From positions 1-64,000 of the forward strand of contig NZ_VDFY01000208.1 of the NCBI RefSeq assembly GCF_006228125.1: a stretch of 64,000 nt of DNA, read 5' to 3'. The position numbers were made by a program, and so were the translations under genes. The notes below the pieces were generated by a model, which saw only the letters and a list, made by a program, of their open reading frames with translations, was not told the origin of the DNA and searched no databases. This stretch comes from Micromonospora orduensis. GTDB taxonomy: Bacteria > Actinomycetota > Actinomycetes > Mycobacteriales > Micromonosporaceae. Within the stretch, counting starts at the first letter, position 1; each line of letters starts with the position of its first letter. Shown here in pieces: positions 1-8,394 of the stretch.

Positions 1-2
1 GT

Positions 3-884
3 GCGGGTGGGCCGCCCGCCGACCCGGCAGCCGGCCCACCCGCACCGACCACCCCCGCCGCGGCGGCGAGCCTGGCGACGGCCACCCCGACGCCGACGAC
101 GGCGAAGCCGACGGCGCGACGTCCGGCCGTTCCGGCGGCGTCCGCGGTGACGTCCAGGCGCAAGGGCGTCGGGGTGTGGACCTTCGACGGGGTCGACCGG
201 GCGCTGGCCAGTTCAGGGGCGAGTTGGTACTACACCTGGGACGTCGCCCACTCGGGCGTCACCAGCCCGAAGGACACCGAGTTCGTCCCGATGATCTGGG
301 GAGCGAAGAGCGTCACCGCCAGTAATCTGCGACAGGCCAGCAGGAACGGGCGGCAGCTCCTCGGGTTCAACGAGCCGGACATGGGCGGTCAGGCGAACAT
401 GAGTGTGGAGCAGGCGCTGGAACTGTGGCCGCAACTGGAGGCCACCGGCCTTGCCCTGGGCAGCCCCGCCGTGGCGTGGGGCGGCGACCGGCCCGGTGAG
501 TGGCTCGACCGTTTCATGACCGGCGCGAAGCAGCGCGGCTACCGGGTCGACTTCATCGCCCTGCACTGGTACGGCGGCGACTTCACCACCGCGAACGCGG
601 TCAGCCAGCTCAGGTCGTACCTCCAGGCGGTGCACGACCGGTACCGGCTGCCGGTCTGGCTCACCGAGTTCGCCCTGATCGACTTCTCCGACGGCGTACG
701 GTTTCCCAGCCAGGAACAGCAGGCGGCGTTCCTCACCGCGGCGACCCGGATGCTGGCCGGCCTGTCCTGGCTGCACAGGTACGCCTGGTTCGGCCTGCCC
801 GCCACGGACAAGGACCAGAGCGGCCTGTTCCGTAACGGCAGCTCGGCGACCGCCGTCGGCCGCGTCTACCAGGCCGCCCGCTGA
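3..884 (+). CDS. Secreted GH128-like glycoside hydrolase, C-terminal part (5' end outside window)
   Basis: The frame is open to the left edge, so the true start lies upstream; an ATG at 147 is internal. The first ~48 visible residues are a Pro/Ala/Thr-rich linker, which implies a secreted multidomain enzyme with an N-terminal module outside the window. The catalytic part matches the Asl1-like/GH128 TIM-barrel family of beta-1,3-glucan-type hydrolases. It has GFNEPD near base 365, LHWYGG near 560 and WLTEF near 660; the two Glu residues are the expected acid/base and nucleophile. The protein ends soon after the barrel. The next gene is convergent and 6 bases away. Family assignment is good; the substrate is inferred. 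Confidence 0.8.
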   Translation, partial: AGGPPADPAAGPPAPTTPAAAASLATATPTPTTAKPTARRPAVPAASAVTSRRKGVGVWTFDGVDRALASSGASWYYTWDVAHSGVTSPKDTEFVPMIWGAKSVTASNLRQASRNGRQLLGFNEPDMGGQANMSVEQALELWPQLEATGLALGSPAVAWGGDRPGEWLDRFMTGAKQRGYRVDFIALHWYGGDFTTANAVSQLRSYLQAVHDRYRLPVWLTEFALIDFSDGVRFPSQEQQAAFLTAATRMLAGLSWLHRYAWFGLPATDKDQSGLFRNGSSATAVGRVYQAAR

Positions 885-890
885 CCCGGG

Positions 891-1784
891 CTACGCCTGC
901 CGCACGTGGTTCCGCCACGAGTGGCGCGGCTCGTACCCCAGCACCCGGCGTGCCTTGTCGATGCTGAGCAGCGTCTCGTGTTCGCCGAGGTCCTTGCGGA
1001 TCTCGACGTCCGGGTAGACCTCCGCCATCAGGCTGGCGCTGGACCTCGTCATGACGGTGTCGGCGTTGGCGATGATGAAGACGTCCGCGCCCGGCTGGTC
1101 GTACGCCAGCGCCCGCTCGACCGCCTGCGCCCCGTCGCGGGCGTCGATGTAACCCCACAGGTTCCACCGGCGCAGCGTCGGGTCGGCGTCGAACGAGGGG
1201 AACGGCGCGTAGTCCTCGACATCCATCACGTTGGAGAAGCGCAGACCCACCATGACCAGCTCCGGGTCCCAGCGGCAGAAGTGCCGCGCCATCTCCTCCT
1301 CCAGCGCCTTGTTCAACGAGTACGTCGACTCCGGTCGCGGCGCGTACGCCTCGTCGACCGGGGCGTACGGCGGCGGGGTGTCGAACGGCAACCCGAGCAC
1401 CGTCTCGCTCGACGCCCACACCACCCGCCTGATCCCGGCCGCCCGGGCAGCGGCGAAGACGTTGTACGTCGCGGCGGAGTTGTTCGCGAACGTGGTCGCG
1501 TTCGACATCAACCCGGGCGCCGGTACGGCCGCCAGGTGCACGACCGCGTCGATCCCACCGGCGTGCTCGTCCGCGCCTCCGGTGAACGCCTCCACCACCT
1601 GCCCGTAGTCGGTGAGGTCGACGAGGAGGAACTCGCCGTCCACGTCGCGCGGGTCGCGTCCGCCGACGCGGTCGACGGCGAGGACGTCGACGCCCACGCC
1701 GCGCAGGTGCGCGACGACGGCGCGGCCGAGTTTGCCGGTGGCGCCCGTGACGACAACGCGTCCGGGGCGTGCGGGGTCGGTCAT
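891..1784 (-). CDS. NAD(P)-dependent epimerase/dehydratase (extended SDR)
   Basis: A 297-residue extended short-chain dehydrogenase of the nucleoside-sugar epimerase type, cytosolic. The Rossmann glycine motif GATGKLG is at residues 14-20. The catalytic Tyr-x-x-x-Lys (YSLNK) is at 155-159, preceded by the expected Ser-containing WASSE strand end near 123-127. Length is normal for the family. The gene stands alone, convergent with the glycosidase fragment and divergent from the PPOX gene at 1917. The fold and cofactor class are clear. The sugar substrate cannot be told from sequence. Confidence 0.88.
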   Translation of the reverse strand: MTDPARPGRVVVTGATGKLGRAVVAHLRGVGVDVLAVDRVGGRDPRDVDGEFLLVDLTDYGQVVEAFTGGADEHAGGIDAVVHLAAVPAPGLMSNATTFANNSAATYNVFAAARAAGIRRVVWASSETVLGLPFDTPPPYAPVDEAYAPRPESTYSLNKALEEEMARHFCRWDPELVMVGLRFSNVMDVEDYAPFPSFDADPTLRRWNLWGYIDARDGAQAVERALAYDQPGADVFIIANADTVMTRSSASLMAEVYPDVEIRKDLGEHETLLSIDKARRVLGYEPRHSWRNHVRQA

Positions 1785-1916
1785 GACCCCATCCTCTCCG
1801 CCGGCCGGGGGCGCCGCTCAGGCGGGTACGTGCGGAGATCTCCCCGTGACGGCGGTCGGGGCCTCCGGGGGTGCGTAACGTGCAGGGGTAAACGTTGACG
1901 CGAGGAGGAGACGCAC

Positions 1917-2336
1917 ATGTCCAAGCCACCGCTTCCCGAGGCCGCGGTCGAGATGTTGCGCAAGCCGAACCCGGCCGTCATGACCACGCTTCGCAAGGGT
2001 GGTCAGCCGGTGTCGGCCGCCACGTGGTACCTGTGGGAGGACGGTCGGATCCTGGTGAACATGGACGAGAGCCGCCGCCGGCTGGAGCACGTCCGCAACG
2101 ATCCCCGGGTGTCCCTCACCGTGCTGGACGAGGCGGGTTGGTACACCCACGTCAGCATCATCGGGCACGTCGCCGAGCTGCGCGCGGACGAGGACTTCGC
2201 CGACATCGACCGGTTGTCGCGGCACTACACGGGCAACGCGTACCCGCGGCGGGATCGGGCCCGGGTCAGCGCCCTGATCGAGATCGACCGTTGGCACGGC
2301 TGGGGGTCGCTCAAGGACAACAGCCAGGTCGGCTGA
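1917..2336 (+). CDS. PPOX-class F420-dependent oxidoreductase
   Basis: A 139-residue single-domain split beta-barrel protein of the pyridoxamine 5'-phosphate oxidase-like superfamily, of the size and pattern typical of actinobacterial F420-binding PPOX proteins. The N-terminal half has the PAVMTT strand and the RRRLEHVRNDPRVSLTV segment that pairs with the cofactor phosphate in this family. The C-terminal half has the IGHVAELRAD strand and a terminal WHGWG motif. A strong ribosome site, GAGGAGG, sits 8 bases before the ATG. Such enzymes reduce small hydrophobic substrates with F420H2; the substrate here is unknown. Confidence 0.82.
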   Translation: MSKPPLPEAAVEMLRKPNPAVMTTLRKGGQPVSAATWYLWEDGRILVNMDESRRRLEHVRNDPRVSLTVLDEAGWYTHVSIIGHVAELRADEDFADIDRLSRHYTGNAYPRRDRARVSALIEIDRWHGWGSLKDNSQVG

Positions 2337-2361
2337 GGGTGCCGCGGTGGCGGGGCGGCTC

Positions 2362-2390
2362 TTGACCGTGGACAGTGATCGGCTTAGCTT
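2362..2390 (+). promoter_or_regulatory. Predicted promoter of the chitinase gene
   Basis: TTGACC at 2362-2367 and TAGCTT at 2385-2390 are separated by 17 bases, a good vegetative sigma match. The expected transcript start is near 2397, about 50 bases before the chitinase ATG. Confidence 0.6.
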
Positions 2391-2396
2391 CATCAA

Positions 2397-2427
2397 TCAG
2401 ACAAGTATCTTTACTAATCCTGTCTGA
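2397..2427. promoter_or_regulatory. Operator-like nested dyad over the chitinase transcription start
   Basis: A 7-bp inverted repeat (TCAGACA at 2397-2403, TGTCTGA at 2421-2427) encloses a smaller dyad, AGTA-TCTT-TACT. It is an unusually A/T-rich island in this genome and overlaps the predicted transcript start, as expected for a repressor site. The regulator is not known; it does not look like a DasR site. Confidence 0.45.
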
Positions 2428-2446
2428 GTCTCGTGGGAGTGTGCCG

Positions 2447-3769
2447 ATGCGACAACTCCGCCACCGCCGTCTCACCGCCGTCGTCGCCCTGGCGACCCTA
2501 CTGATCACCGCTGCTCCGCCCGTCGCCGCGAGCGCGGGCGGCAGGACCGACCGGGCCGGCTACCACCGGGTCGGCTACTTCACCCAGTGGGGCATCTACG
2601 GACGCGCGTTCCCGGTCAAGAAACTCGACACCTCCGGTGCGGCCAGCCGCCTCACCCACCTCAACTACGCCTTCGGAAACGTCAGCGAGGACGGACGCTG
2701 CTACCTGGACGGCGGGCCGGGCGAGGGCGACGCCTGGGCCGACTACCAGCGTCCCGTCCCGGCCGAGGAGAGCGTCGACGGGGTCGCCGACGCCCCCGGC
2801 CAGGCGCTCAACGGCAACTTCGGGCAGCTCGCCAAGCTCAAGGCCAGGCACCCCGACCTGACGGTGCTGATCTCGCTGGGCGGGTGGAGCTGGTCGACGT
2901 ACTTCTCCAACGCCGCACTCACCGACGCCTCCCGCAAGGCGTTCGTCGCGTCCTGCATCGACCTCTACCTCAAGGGCAACCTGCCGGGCGCCCCGGGTGC
3001 CGCCGCCGGCGTCTTCGACGGCATCGACCTCGACTGGGAGTGGCCGAACTGGGACGGTGAGCCGGGCAACATCATCCGCCCGCAGGACCGGGAGAACTTC
3101 ACCAAGCTGCTCGCCGAATTCCGCAGGCAGCTCGACGCGTACGGGCGCACGACCCGCACGCACCACCCGCTGACCGCCTTCCTGCCGGCGAACCCGGCCA
3201 CCATGGACGCCGGCTACGAGGGCCGCAAGATCTTCAAGTACCTGGACTTCGCGACAGTGCAGGGGTACGACTTCCACGGCGGCTGGGAGGCGGTGGCCAA
3301 CCAGCAGTCCGCGCTGCGGGTGCCGGCCGGCTCGCCGGACAACCCGGACTTCTCCGTCGAGGTGGCCGTCGACGGCTGGATCGCCCGTGGAGCGCCGCGC
3401 GACAAGCTCGTCCTGGGCATCCCCTACTACGGTCGCGGCTGGACCGGCGTCACCGGCGGTGGCAACGGCCTCTTCGGGCCGGCCGCCGGGCCCGCGCCGG
3501 CCACCTTCGAGGCCGGGTACGAGGACTACAAGAAGCTCAAGACCCTGGCCGGCAACGGCTACACCGTGCACCGCGACCTGCGCGCCGGGCACGCCTGGCT
3601 CTTCGACGGTACGACGTTCTGGACGTACGACGATCCGGCGGTCGTGCTGCAGAAGATGCTCTACATCCGCCGCGCCGGCCTGGGTGGCGCGATGATCTGG
3701 TCGCTCGACGGCGACGACGACAACGCCACCCTGACCAAGACGATCGGCCTGGGCCTGACGACCTGGTAG
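2447..3769 (+). CDS. Secreted GH18 chitinase
   Basis: A 440-residue secreted endochitinase that cleaves beta-1,4-GlcNAc chains. An Arg-rich N-terminus and hydrophobic core form a Sec signal peptide with a likely cut after about residue 29. The GH18 signature DGIDLDWE is at about 191-198; its last Glu is the catalytic acid. SLGGWSWS and the terminal GAMIWSLDGDD strand also match the family (substrate-assisted catalysis). There is no carbohydrate-binding module. ATG 2447 is chosen because GGGAG lies 7 bases upstream; an upstream in-frame ATG at 2375 would add 24 residues before the signal peptide and overlaps the predicted promoter. The next gene is convergent and starts 3 bases downstream. Confidence 0.93.
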   Translation: MRQLRHRRLTAVVALATLLITAAPPVAASAGGRTDRAGYHRVGYFTQWGIYGRAFPVKKLDTSGAASRLTHLNYAFGNVSEDGRCYLDGGPGEGDAWADYQRPVPAEESVDGVADAPGQALNGNFGQLAKLKARHPDLTVLISLGGWSWSTYFSNAALTDASRKAFVASCIDLYLKGNLPGAPGAAAGVFDGIDLDWEWPNWDGEPGNIIRPQDRENFTKLLAEFRRQLDAYGRTTRTHHPLTAFLPANPATMDAGYEGRKIFKYLDFATVQGYDFHGGWEAVANQQSALRVPAGSPDNPDFSVEVAVDGWIARGAPRDKLVLGIPYYGRGWTGVTGGGNGLFGPAAGPAPATFEAGYEDYKKLKTLAGNGYTVHRDLRAGHAWLFDGTTFWTYDDPAVVLQKMLYIRRAGLGGAMIWSLDGDDDNATLTKTIGLGLTTW

Positions 3770-3772
3770 CCG

Positions 3773-4132
3773 CTACCCGGGGGTGACCGCGCGCACCGCT
3801 TCGGCGATGAGCGCGGTCACCTGGTCCATGTCCCGAGCCTGCTGGACGTCCAGCTCCGCCGACCAGCCGTCGACCCGACTGAGTGTCACCGTCACGTCGT
3901 CGCGGCGATGCGTCAGCCAGCCGGCGACCGCCTGCACCAGGATCATGGCGGCACCCGCGTCGTCGACCGCCACCCGCAGCACGTCCGCGCCGCCCTCGGC
4001 CGTCCCCTCCGTGGGCGTCAGAGTCACCCCTTCACGAAGCCGGTCATCGGCACGCAGCCAGGACGCCAGCGAACGCTGAGCGTCGGCAGATGGAAGATCC
4101 GGACAGACCGCGAGCCTGATCGCGTCCGGCAC
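3773..4132 (-). CDS. EACC1-like effector-associated constant component
   Basis: A 119-residue protein resembling Effector-Associated Constant Component 1, a small ferredoxin-like/alpha-beta module known from NTP-dependent actinobacterial conflict systems, where it accompanies proteases, caspases or other effectors. Supporting features are an N-terminal ADAQRSLASWLR region, an AAMILVQAVAGWL helix, the VTVTLSRVDG strand pair and a C-terminal acidic helix. GTG 4132 is preceded by a perfect AAGGAGG. No typical partner (trypsin or caspase effector, EAD-domain protein, STAND or VMAP ATPase) is adjacent, so it appears orphaned. Family assignment comes from pattern recognition only. Confidence 0.6.
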   Translation of the reverse strand: MPDAIRLAVCPDLPSADAQRSLASWLRADDRLREGVTLTPTEGTAEGGADVLRVAVDDAGAAMILVQAVAGWLTHRRDDVTVTLSRVDGWSAELDVQQARDMDQVTALIAEAVRAVTPG

Positions 4133-4227
4133 GGTCCCCTCCTTCCGGGCGACGACGGGCCACGCCACCATCCTGCCAGCCGAGCCGGACGCCGGCACCT
4201 CACGCAGTCACCGAACTCGATCGGGCC

Positions 4228-4257
4228 TTGACCCCCGTGTCGGCCGGTTCATAGGCT
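4228..4257 (+). promoter_or_regulatory. Predicted promoter of the M14 peptidase gene
   Basis: TTGACC at 4228-4233 and TAGGCT at 4252-4257 are separated by 18 bases, about 45 bases before the chosen ATG. Confidence 0.55.
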
Positions 4258-4300
4258 CCGGCCACTGCGAGGCATGTTCCCGAGAAGGGAAACACGAGAC

Positions 4301-7102
4301 ATGGTCCCATCGACGCGTCCATTCCGGATGGTCCCCGCGCGGCGGTTGGCGAGTGCCGCCACGATCGCTCTCCTGCTCGGCATGACCCCCCTGCTCGGCG
4401 GCACCCCGGCCGCGAGCGCCGCCCAACCCTTGCGTTGCAGCGACGATCCGACGGCACGGTTGGGCCGTGTGCCCACCCCGGAGTCGGTGCTCGGCTTCCC
4501 GCTGGGGGTGGGTCAGGAGCGGGTCGTCACCAACGACGAGGTCCGCACCTACCTCGGGGCCGTCGACAGCGCCTCGGACCGCGTCGTCACCGGCGTGATG
4601 GCGACCAGCGTGCTCGGGCAGCCGCTGCCGTACGCCGTGGTGTCCACCGAGCGCAACGTGCGACCGGCCGCGCTGCGCGAGATCGCCGACGACGTACGGG
4701 ACCTGCGCGATCCGCGCCGGACCAGCGCGCGGACGGCCGCCCGGACGGCTAAGGACAGCCCGGCCATCGTCTGGGTGACCGCGAACGTGCACGGCGGCGA
4801 GAAGAGCGGCACCGACGCCGCGCTCAAGACGCTGTACGAGTTGGCCGCCGGCCTGTCCTGCGAGGTCGCGCGCCGCAACGACAACCTGGTCACCATCATC
4901 GTGCCGACGCAGAACCCGGACGGCCGCGACGCGACGCGACGGCAGAACGAGTTCGGTTTCGACATGAACCGGGACTGGTTCGCCCGCACCCAGCAGGAGA
5001 CCGACGGCAAGCTCGAACTGCTGCGCCGCTACCCGCCGCAGGTGTTCATCGACGCCCACGAGATGGGTGGCCGGCAGTACTTCTTCCCGCCCAACGCCGA
5101 CCCGATCCACCACGAGATCGCCGGCGAGGCGGTGGACTGGATCAACCGGATCGGCGAGGCCAACAAGGCGGGCTTCGGCTTCAACGGCGCCTGCGACGAG
5201 GCCGTCACGACCGAGTGCTACTTCAACTACGACACGTACGACATGTTCTTCATGGGCTACGGCGACACCGTGCCGACGACCGGCTTCGGCGCGGCCGGCA
5301 TGACGTACGAGAAGGGCAGCGCCTCGGCGGTCGCGGACCGGGTCCAGCAGCAGTTCCACACCCAGTGGTCGACGCTCGGCTGGGCCGCCGCGAACAAGCG
5401 CGAGGTGTTGAGCGGGTACTTCGACATCTGGACCGACGCGCTCGCCCAGGGCAGGGCGGGCACCCTGGAGCCGAACGAGGTGGTGCAACCCACCAACGAG
5501 GTCCAGTTCCCGGTGCCCGACGTCACGATCCGCTCGTACTTCCTGCTGCCCGACCGGCAGCTCGCCGACGTCCGCCAGCTCGTCGAGCGGCTACGCCGGA
5601 TGGACGTCGAGGTGTACGAGGTGCAGAAGCCCACCCGGGTGCCCACCGCTCGGATCTTCGGCGGCCGCAGTGCCACAAACGTGACGGTGCCGAAGGGCGC
5701 GTACTGGATCCCGATGGACCAGCCGCAGAAGCACTGGATCCAGGCGATCATGGGCGAGGACCCGTACGTCCCGTTCCCCTACTTCTACGACGTGTCGTCC
5801 TGGAGCAACCCGCTGCTGATGGGCGTCTCCACGATCTACACGGGCGACAACGTCCGCCCCAAGGCCCAACTGGTCCGCGAGGTCTCCGGCGGCCGGACCG
5901 CGCCGGCGTGGCCGTGGGGCTCGTACACGTACAGGCTGGACTCGGCGGCCGCCGCGGAGTTCACGTTCACCCTGCTGGGGCGCGACGTGCCGTTGACGCG
6001 CGACCTGGCGACGAACACGGTGGCCGTCCCGGCGACCAGATTGAGCCGTACGGTCGACGACCTGGCCCGGTCGCTCGGCGTCACCCTGACCCCGGGTGGG
6101 CGGGTCACCGGCACCCGACTGGGCCTGCCGGACGTCGGGCTGTTCCAGGGCACCGGCATCTCCACCACGTCCGGCTCGCACGGCGAGGCCCGGTACGTGC
6201 TCGGCAAGCGGTGGGGCCTCGACCTCAAGCCGGTCACCACTGCCGACATCAACGACAACACCGAGGCGTTCACCGGGCGTACCGTGCTGCTGGTCCCGGA
6301 CGGCAGCAGCCCGACCGGCGGTCTGACCGCCGCCGGGCAGGCCAACCTGCGCGACTGGATCGCCCAGGGCCACACGTACGTCGGGCTGCGCAACGAGGGC
6401 ACCCGGCTGGCCCGCGCCGCCGGCCTCACCTCCACGACGGAGAGGACCAAACCGGCCGACTACCTGGTGATCGGCTCGCACCTGCGGGTCGACGTCGACA
6501 CCGACAACCCGGTCGCTCTGGGTCGCCCGGCGGAGGACTTCGAGTTCAACAACAGCGACCCGATCCTCAACCCGAGCACCACCGGGACGAACGTGCTCAC
6601 CTACCCGACGGGCGACACGTTCTGGGCCAACGGCTACACCGTCGGCGCGGACGTGCTCAAGGGCACGGCCGCCGTCGTGGACGAGCCGACAGGTGCCGGC
6701 CGGGCGGTGCTGTTCGCGTTCAATCCGCTCTTCCGAGCGTACAACGAGAATGGTCTGCACCTGGTGGCCAACGCGCTGCTGTACCCGGCCGGCGCGCCGG
6801 ACACCCGACGGACGCCGGGCGTCGACGCGGCGCGCGCCAGCGCCGCCGCCGCGCCGGTGACGCCGGACCTGGGCGGCGGGTGGCGGCCGATCACCATCGA
6901 GGTGGCGGCGACCGACCTGCCGCGCGCGCGGGCCATCGTCGAACGCTTCACCACCGACGCCCGGACGTCCGCGAAGGGCACCTCGGCGTACGTCGTGATC
7001 CCCAACCCGCAGGGACTCCAGGCCGACGAGCATCCGTTCGCGAAGGATCTGGTACGCGCGCTGCGCGACGCGCGAGTGCCACTGCGGTCGGTGGTCGCCT
7101 GA
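4301..7102 (+). CDS. Secreted M14-family zinc carboxypeptidase
   Basis: A 933-residue secreted metallopeptidase. A signal peptide ends near residue 40 (PAASA-AQP). The zinc site is conserved: HGGE at about 164-167 gives the first His and Glu, and IDAHEM near 251 gives the second His. FDMNRDW near 220 carries the substrate-carboxylate Arg. TYEKGS near 335 supplies the general-base Glu. The C-terminal ~450 residues are beta-rich and may include a ThuA/GATase-like fold (for example VLLVPDGSS and YVGLRNEGTRLARAAGL); they are not otherwise recognised. ATG 4301 follows GAAGGGA; an in-frame ATG 27 bases upstream has no ribosome site. Likely role is extracellular protein or peptide turnover. Confidence 0.85.
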   Translation: MVPSTRPFRMVPARRLASAATIALLLGMTPLLGGTPAASAAQPLRCSDDPTARLGRVPTPESVLGFPLGVGQERVVTNDEVRTYLGAVDSASDRVVTGVMATSVLGQPLPYAVVSTERNVRPAALREIADDVRDLRDPRRTSARTAARTAKDSPAIVWVTANVHGGEKSGTDAALKTLYELAAGLSCEVARRNDNLVTIIVPTQNPDGRDATRRQNEFGFDMNRDWFARTQQETDGKLELLRRYPPQVFIDAHEMGGRQYFFPPNADPIHHEIAGEAVDWINRIGEANKAGFGFNGACDEAVTTECYFNYDTYDMFFMGYGDTVPTTGFGAAGMTYEKGSASAVADRVQQQFHTQWSTLGWAAANKREVLSGYFDIWTDALAQGRAGTLEPNEVVQPTNEVQFPVPDVTIRSYFLLPDRQLADVRQLVERLRRMDVEVYEVQKPTRVPTARIFGGRSATNVTVPKGAYWIPMDQPQKHWIQAIMGEDPYVPFPYFYDVSSWSNPLLMGVSTIYTGDNVRPKAQLVREVSGGRTAPAWPWGSYTYRLDSAAAAEFTFTLLGRDVPLTRDLATNTVAVPATRLSRTVDDLARSLGVTLTPGGRVTGTRLGLPDVGLFQGTGISTTSGSHGEARYVLGKRWGLDLKPVTTADINDNTEAFTGRTVLLVPDGSSPTGGLTAAGQANLRDWIAQGHTYVGLRNEGTRLARAAGLTSTTERTKPADYLVIGSHLRVDVDTDNPVALGRPAEDFEFNNSDPILNPSTTGTNVLTYPTGDTFWANGYTVGADVLKGTAAVVDEPTGAGRAVLFAFNPLFRAYNENGLHLVANALLYPAGAPDTRRTPGVDAARASAAAAPVTPDLGGGWRPITIEVAATDLPRARAIVERFTTDARTSAKGTSAYVVIPNPQGLQADEHPFAKDLVRALRDARVPLRSVVA

Positions 7103-7121
7103 CCGGTCCCCTGCGCAGCGA

Positions 7122-7155
7122 AGCGCCCGTCCCCGCTGTTCCGGGGTCGGGCGCT
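7122..7155 (+). terminator. Strong hairpin terminator between convergent genes
   Basis: AGCGCCCG (7122-7129) pairs with CGGGCGCT (7148-7155), with an inner CCCCG/CGGGG stem. It lies 20 bases after the M14 stop and before the convergent DUF397 gene. It has no U-tract, as is usual in this group, and may work in both directions. Confidence 0.7.
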
Positions 7156-7173
7156 TGTCGCTCGGGGTGCCGG

Positions 7174-7365
7174 TTACGGCCGACGGGCGACCTCGGCGAC
7201 GAACGCCCGCCACGACGCCGGCCCGAAGACCAGTGCCGGCCCTTCGGGATCCTTCGAGTCCCGCACGCCCACGATGCCCGGCAGATTGTCCGCAACCTCG
7301 ACGCAGTTGCCGCCGCCGGAGCCACTGCGGGTGGACTTACGCCACACAGCGTCGATCAGGTCCAT
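7174..7365 (-). CDS. DUF397 domain protein
   Basis: A 63-residue protein with the DUF397 signature: WRKSTRSG near residue 8, GGNCVEVA near 18, VRDSKDP near 36 and a terminal WRAFV. Such proteins are encoded directly after XRE-DUF5753 regulators in actinomycetes and act as their small partners in development or antibiotic control, in a toxin-antitoxin-like layout. Here the start overlaps the end of the XRE gene by 10 bases, so the two are translationally coupled. GGAGA is 4 bases before the ATG. Longer upstream starts in the frame have no support. Confidence 0.9.
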   Translation of the reverse strand: MDLIDAVWRKSTRSGSGGGNCVEVADNLPGIVGVRDSKDPEGPALVFGPASWRAFVAEVARRP

Positions 7366-8156
7366 GACGTCTCCACTTCCCTCATCAGATCGAGTGACTG
7401 ACGGCGGGGTAGCGCTTCGCTGCGAACCATCTCCCACCTCGACATGAGGGTATCCACATCGTCGTCGCGGTCGACGACAACCCCGCCGAGCTGGTTCTCC
7501 ATCTCGGCCACCCATTTGTGGTCGGGCAGCCGGGCCAGGCTGAATGGCCCGGTCAGGCCGACGTGCATGCTGACCTCGTCCGGCAACACGTGAACGCTGA
7601 TGTTCGGCCGCTCCGCGAGGGTGGTCAACTGCTTTATCTGTCCCGCCATGATCTCGCGGAAGTCCGCGCGGGCGCGACGCAGCACCGCCTCGGCGATGAC
7701 GGCGATGAAGTGCGGTGCGGTCGCCTTCGTGAGGGTCGCCTGCCGGTCCATCCGGTGGGCGAGCCGCTTCTCGACCTCGTCGTCACTCAGCGTTTGGTTG
7801 CAGCGGATGACGGCCCGGCCGTAGCTCTCCGTCTGGAGCAGGCCCGGAACGAGGCTCGGCTGAAAGCACCTGAGCTGCGTCGCGGTGCGCTCCGCGTCGA
7901 GCCACGGCAGGAACCACGACGGGGTGCCGAGCTTCCCCACCATGCGCTCGAACAGGCCGGCGTTGTTGAGGGCGCGGTCGGCGCCCTTGATGAAGTCCAT
8001 CGTCAGTGCACGCGTCTCGCCCTCGACCGCGCTGACGTGTGACGCGCTGAAGCCGGCACCCCGACCGAACGCCTCCTGCGTCATACCGGCGGCCCCTCGG
8101 GCGCGACGGATCTCTCCGACGATGAACGCGGCGAGCGGGTGCGGCAAGTCGGCCAT
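7356..8156 (-). CDS. XRE-family regulator with DUF5753 domain
   Basis: A 266-residue DNA-binding protein. A helix-turn-helix of the XRE type lies at residues 15-70 (TQEAFGRGAGFSASHVSAVE). A DUF5753 ligand/partner domain follows from about 90 to 255 (LVPGLLQTESYGRAVI and HVLPDEVSMHVGLTGPF are typical). It belongs to the WhiJ-like regulator family, which in streptomycetes influences differentiation and secondary metabolism. It forms a unit with the overlapping DUF397 gene. A promoter is predicted at 8251-8280. Confidence 0.92.
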   Translation of the reverse strand: MADLPHPLAAFIVGEIRRARGAAGMTQEAFGRGAGFSASHVSAVEGETRALTMDFIKGADRALNNAGLFERMVGKLGTPSWFLPWLDAERTATQLRCFQPSLVPGLLQTESYGRAVIRCNQTLSDDEVEKRLAHRMDRQATLTKATAPHFIAVIAEAVLRRARADFREIMAGQIKQLTTLAERPNISVHVLPDEVSMHVGLTGPFSLARLPDHKWVAEMENQLGGVVVDRDDDVDTLMSRWEMVRSEALPRRQSLDLMREVETSWT

Positions 8157-8250
8157 TCAATGCTCCCCAAACCGGAAGATCGACTACTCACGCCACTGCC
8201 CGGCGTGGAACGTTTCGCCAGCTCAGCCCGAACCAGCGAAGCCCCTTCCG

Positions 8251-8280
8251 AGCGTAGTGGACTCCACAGCAGAGTGTCAC
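8251..8280 (-). promoter_or_regulatory. Predicted promoter of the XRE-DUF397 unit
   Basis: On the minus strand GTGACA (8280-8275) and TACGCT (8256-8251) are 18 bases apart. It lies in the 238-base divergent spacer between the XRE gene and the gene at 8395 and implies a leader of about 85-90 bases. Confidence 0.4.
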
Positions 8281-8394
8281 CAGCGGCGCGGCCGGTGGAG
8301 GACCCGAGACCCGGCGGACGCGTTCGTACCGGGGCCGCCCCTCTGGGCGAGCACTCACGGGGCGGCCCCTCCCAACGCGAGCCAGGGGAAAACC

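Noticed and set aside
2397-2427. DasR (GlcNAc-response) site before the chitinase gene
   Set aside because: The inverted repeat does not carry the ACTGGTCTAGACCACT-type consensus.
5591-7213. Long minus-strand open frame opposite the M14 peptidase
   Set aside because: Low-complexity Arg/Gly/His composition typical of antisense frames in high-G+C DNA; the peptidase motifs are on the plus strand.
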